This document shows positions 38,571 through 40,476 of a DNA stretch of 40,476 nucleotides, one piece after another (position 1 is the first letter of the stretch; every line of letters starts with the position of its first letter). The notes under the pieces are model-generated. The model had not been told where the DNA came from. It was given only the letters and a program-made list of their open reading frames with translations, and did no database searches. A program made the position numbers and the translations under genes. This DNA is from Gammaproteobacteria bacterium (GTDB lineage: Bacteria > Pseudomonadota > Gammaproteobacteria > Pseudomonadales > Azotimanducaceae): assembly GCA_003248125.1 (NCBI GenBank), contig QJXZ01000060.1, positions 1 through 40,476 of the forward strand, in the 5' to 3' direction.

Positions 38571-39157
38571 ATCACGGCCGCGGTCGGCCTCAGACTCATG
38601 AAGATCTTGATGCGCATGGCGAGTCCGACCGCGAGCAAGGCAACGAAGACCCAGTACCAAGGCTGATCGAACGCGTCGCCCAGGTAGGTCTGCATGAAGA
38701 TGATCCAGATGTAGTGCAGGCAGTATCGATGCAAGCGCTTCCAATGGGCACCGAGCCACTTCACTGAAATATCGTTCGAGGTCGCGGCCATCAACCAGAA
38801 CGCCACGAAACCGAGCCCGCCGAACACCACCGTGATGATGTCCACACGTTCACCGGTGAAGCGCAGCCACGACACTACCGCACCGAAATGGACGGTGTGT
38901 GCGAGCGCCGCGGCGAGGCCGATTTGGCGCCTCGTGCGTACGAGGGCGCGGGCAACGTCCGATGCAGTGAGATTCAGGAGCGGTCGCGCATAGTAAGCGA
39001 GCAGGTAGAAAGTGGTGGACGCATACGCGGTCTCCCGGACCATGAATCGCAGGCCGTCCTCGAAATGGGGAAACGCCGTCAGCCCCATCCACACGCTCGC
39101 GCCGACCAGCAGCACAGAAACGACGATGGGCGAATACTTGGGAATCTCAACGGACAT
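38567..39157 (-). CDS. Ferric-reductase-like transmembrane protein
   Basis: A 196-residue integral membrane protein with about five helices and histidines at positions that bind haem in the YedZ/MsrQ/FRD group (AALAHTVHFGAVV; HWKRLHRYCLHYIWII). WxxLHRLxYxxxxxH-like spacing is well kept. It would pass electrons across the membrane by b-type haem. No FAD domain is present, and no msrP is near, so the partner is unknown. ATG 39157 overlaps the end of the TonB-domain gene by 11 bases; the end overlaps the arylesterase-like gene (ATGA). Confidence 0.83.
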   Translation of the reverse strand: MSVEIPKYSPIVVSVLLVGASVWMGLTAFPHFEDGLRFMVRETAYASTTFYLLAYYARPLLNLTASDVARALVRTRRQIGLAAALAHTVHFGAVVSWLRFTGERVDIITVVFGGLGFVAFWLMAATSNDISVKWLGAHWKRLHRYCLHYIWIIFMQTYLGDAFDQPWYWVFVALLAVGLAMRIKIFMSLRPTAAVI

Positions 39158-39500
39158 ACTCGGCTCCGTCACCCAACTTGAATTCGACGCGGCTCGATCG
39201 ATTCGGTGCGCCCTCGACGACGCCTTTGGTGATCGGTGCGTTGAAACGCCAACTGGCAATCGCCCGCACTGCCGCTTCGTCGAACACGCCTTCGGGCTCG
39301 GCCTCGATCACGCGCGCATTGACCACCCGCCCCTCGGCGGTCACGTCGTAGGCCACCACGACATAACCCTGGATTCCCTGCGCCTTGGCCGCCGGCGGAT
39401 AGACCGGCACGTCGCCGCCGACGTACTGCAGCGGCCGAGTCGCCGTGGATGCACACGCGGTCAGCAGCAGCACGGCCAAAGCGATCGTCGAACGCATCAT
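39147..39500 (-). CDS. TonB-C-terminal-domain lipoprotein
   Basis: A 117-residue protein with a good lipoprotein signal: MMRSTIALAVLLLTACAST, lipobox LLTAC. The rest is a TonB C-terminal domain (PVYPPAAKAQGIQGYVVVAYDVTAEGRVVNARVIEAEP..VFDEAAVRAIASWRFNAP). TonB normally is anchored in the inner membrane by a helix and reaches outer membrane receptors; a lipid anchor instead of a helix is a variant, so transport of energy is doubtful. ATG 39500 overlaps the PhyH stop by ATGA. Confidence 0.88.
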   Translation of the reverse strand: MMRSTIALAVLLLTACASTATRPLQYVGGDVPVYPPAAKAQGIQGYVVVAYDVTAEGRVVNARVIEAEPEGVFDEAAVRAIASWRFNAPITKGVVEGAPNRSSRVEFKLGDGAEYVR

Positions 39501-40306
39501 TCCCGCAAGCCTCCTCTCAAGATCCAGAACTGCCGATCCGCCGCGTCGCACGTGACGGCATCGCCTCCGCCAACGTAACTCACCGCGCCGTCCGGCGCGT
39601 ACTGCAGGATATATGCCTTGCGGATCGCGCGGGTGCGGTTTGGCCCGGTGCGATGGGGCGTCAAACTCGAGAACACCGCGATCGACCCGGCATCGAGCTC
39701 GAGCGCAATCGCGCCATCCGGATTCGACAAACATTCGAAGCCAAGCGGTGTGCTGCGGTGCGCAAGCGTACCCATACGGTGAGCGCCCGGCAGAATCCAA
39801 GGACAGCCGTTGTCGACAGTGGCGTCGGTCAGTGCCACCCAGCAGGTGAGGTATTGCTGCGGCTCGATGTACGTATAGCCATTGTCCTGATGCCACGGAA
39901 ATTCTTCGTCGGCGGCCGGCTTCTTGTATACGGACTGATCCCAATACAGACGCACGTCGTTGCCGATCAAGTCGTGCACGAGATCGCAGAACACTGGGTG
40001 GCGAGCGAACTCGCGCAGCACGGCAGAACGCGTGACGAGATGCGGCCTGAAGGTGATCTCGCCGGCTCGCGCGATGCCGTAGCGGCCGTCAGGGCGCGTC
40101 GCGAGAAATGCCTCGGTCTCCTGCTCGAGCGGCTCGATCGCAGCCGTTACCGCGGCGATCTCCGCCGCTCCGAACGCGTGCTCCAGAACGAAGCCGCCAT
40201 CGTGCCGATAACGCTCCGCCTGATCCATCGTAATGCGCCGGTACGGTGGCGCCGGCTGCTGCCAAGTGAACGATCGGTTGCGCGAATGTCGTTCGAGGGC
40301 GGTCAC
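39497..40306 (-). CDS. Phytanoyl-CoA dioxygenase (PhyH) family protein
   Basis: A 269-residue Fe(II)/2-oxoglutarate oxygenase. Iron ligands are His139 and Asp141 (WHQDNGY) and His218 (LTPHRTGPN), with the 2-oxoglutarate Arg in the next helix (TRAIRKAY). The double-stranded beta-helix also shows in TCWVALTDATVDNGCPWILPGAHR. The family hydroxylates phytanoyl-CoA-like lipids, ectoine or other small compounds. GTG 40306 overlaps the TGA of the upstream gene; ATG 40228 (residue 27) is the alternative and gives a more usual N-terminus. Confidence 0.9.
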   Translation of the reverse strand: MTALERHSRNRSFTWQQPAPPYRRITMDQAERYRHDGGFVLEHAFGAAEIAAVTAAIEPLEQETEAFLATRPDGRYGIARAGEITFRPHLVTRSAVLREFARHPVFCDLVHDLIGNDVRLYWDQSVYKKPAADEEFPWHQDNGYTYIEPQQYLTCWVALTDATVDNGCPWILPGAHRMGTLAHRSTPLGFECLSNPDGAIALELDAGSIAVFSSLTPHRTGPNRTRAIRKAYILQYAPDGAVSYVGGGDAVTCDAADRQFWILRGGLRE

Positions 40307-40476
40307 GGGCGCGGGATTCCGTCGCGGGCCATGCGTCCCGGATCTTCACCCAAGCGATACGGCCGAATCCACCAGCGGAATTCGTGCCGCCCGGATGCGA
40401 TGCGGTAGGCAGGCAAGGTGTCGGGGCCACAGGCACCCGTGCCCACCCCTCGTTGTGCGTAGTCCAGGTGCAAGTG
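40303..40476 (-). CDS. Beta-galactosidase (GH2, LacZ-like) C-terminus, cut by window edge
   Basis: The last 57 residues of a gene that enters from the right edge. HLDYAQRGVGTGACGPDTLP, then AYRIASGRHEFRWWIRPYR, matches the end of the small beta-galactosidase domain ('D..Q.GVGG...WG...LP.Y.......+...RP'), here with Ala-Cys-Gly in place of the common Ser-Trp-Gly. Enough to name the family, not the sugar. The stop TGA (40303-40305) overlaps the start of PhyH (GTGA), so the two are coupled. Confidence 0.7.
   Translation of the reverse strand, partial: HLHLDYAQRGVGTGACGPDTLPAYRIASGRHEFRWWIRPYRLGEDPGRMARDGIPRP

Overview
The window is one contiguous, visibly GC-rich stretch of bacterial chromosome, densely packed with short operons on both strands. 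No phage, plasmid, integrase, transposase, rRNA, tRNA or CRISPR was seen. A Gammaproteobacterium is the best guess at the source: the window holds a SpeA-type arginine decarboxylase, agmatine deiminase and N-carbamoylputrescine amidase, an MltD-like LysM transglycosylase, YaiI, YiiD-type and Bcp-type proteins, and REP-like palindromes of the kind common in gammaproteobacterial genomes. The family is not determined; the paired acyl-CoA dehydrogenases and epoxide hydrolase would suit a lipid- or terpenoid-degrading environmental lineage. Start/stop overlaps of 4 bases (ATGA, GTGA, TTGA) are the normal junction here, so many starts are GTG or TTG.

Layout. 1-4.3 kb (+): a cut-off HEAT-repeat protein followed by two P-loop kinases, a VOC protein, a GFA protein, a stand-alone globin, a GNAT acetyltransferase, a CDF-like transporter and YaiI, nearly all joined by 4-base overlaps; then a Bcp peroxiredoxin. 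4.7-5.4 kb: two decayed genes (a GNAT remnant and a frameshifted PNPOx-like gene). 5.5-6.9 kb: two paralogous RRM proteins flanking a methyltransferase. 7.2-8.6 kb (+): L,D-transpeptidase, Nudix, VOC. 8.7-13.6 kb (-): polyamine operon aguA / deoxyhypusine-synthase-like / speA / aguB, which takes arginine through agmatine and N-carbamoylputrescine to putrescine, with a DHS-fold enzyme as the likely putrescine-consuming or putrescine-modifying step. 13.7-19.4 kb: DUF3307, VOC, MltD, an unknown protein, GST, two GFA proteins and a MOSC protein.

19.5-22.9 kb (-): four-gene operon of two unlike acyl-CoA dehydrogenases, a limonene-epoxide-hydrolase-like enzyme with a full active site, and a methyltransferase. 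23-26.8 kb (+): glutamine-dependent NAD synthetase, a secreted degenerate metallo-beta-lactamase fold protein, a tiny bTHX ribosomal protein, and a PfkB kinase. 26.7-32.4 kb: CDP-alcohol phosphatidyltransferase, an ACT/DUF4336 fusion, DUF924, AlkD-like, Hsp20, glyoxalase-II-like and HemN-like radical SAM proteins. 32.4-37.5 kb: M20 peptidase, VanZ-like protein, nitroreductase, a small unknown protein, amidase, thioesterase. 37.5-40.5 kb (-): five translationally coupled genes (beta-galactosidase tail, PhyH dioxygenase, TonB-domain lipoprotein, ferric-reductase-like membrane protein, arylesterase-like protein).

The two most interesting signals are (i) the polyamine operon, whose DHS-like enzyme keeps the catalytic lysine but has lost other residues that hold spermidine and NAD in true DHS, and (ii) a family of three long inverted-repeat elements (8.6, 19.4 and 33.7 kb) with a shared arm consensus and unrelated cores. 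These sit at gene ends, and in four cases the element edge supplies the stop codon of the adjacent gene. There is no gene-free stretch longer than about 260 bases; the two longest (5781-6033 and 6931-7161) show no convincing gene.
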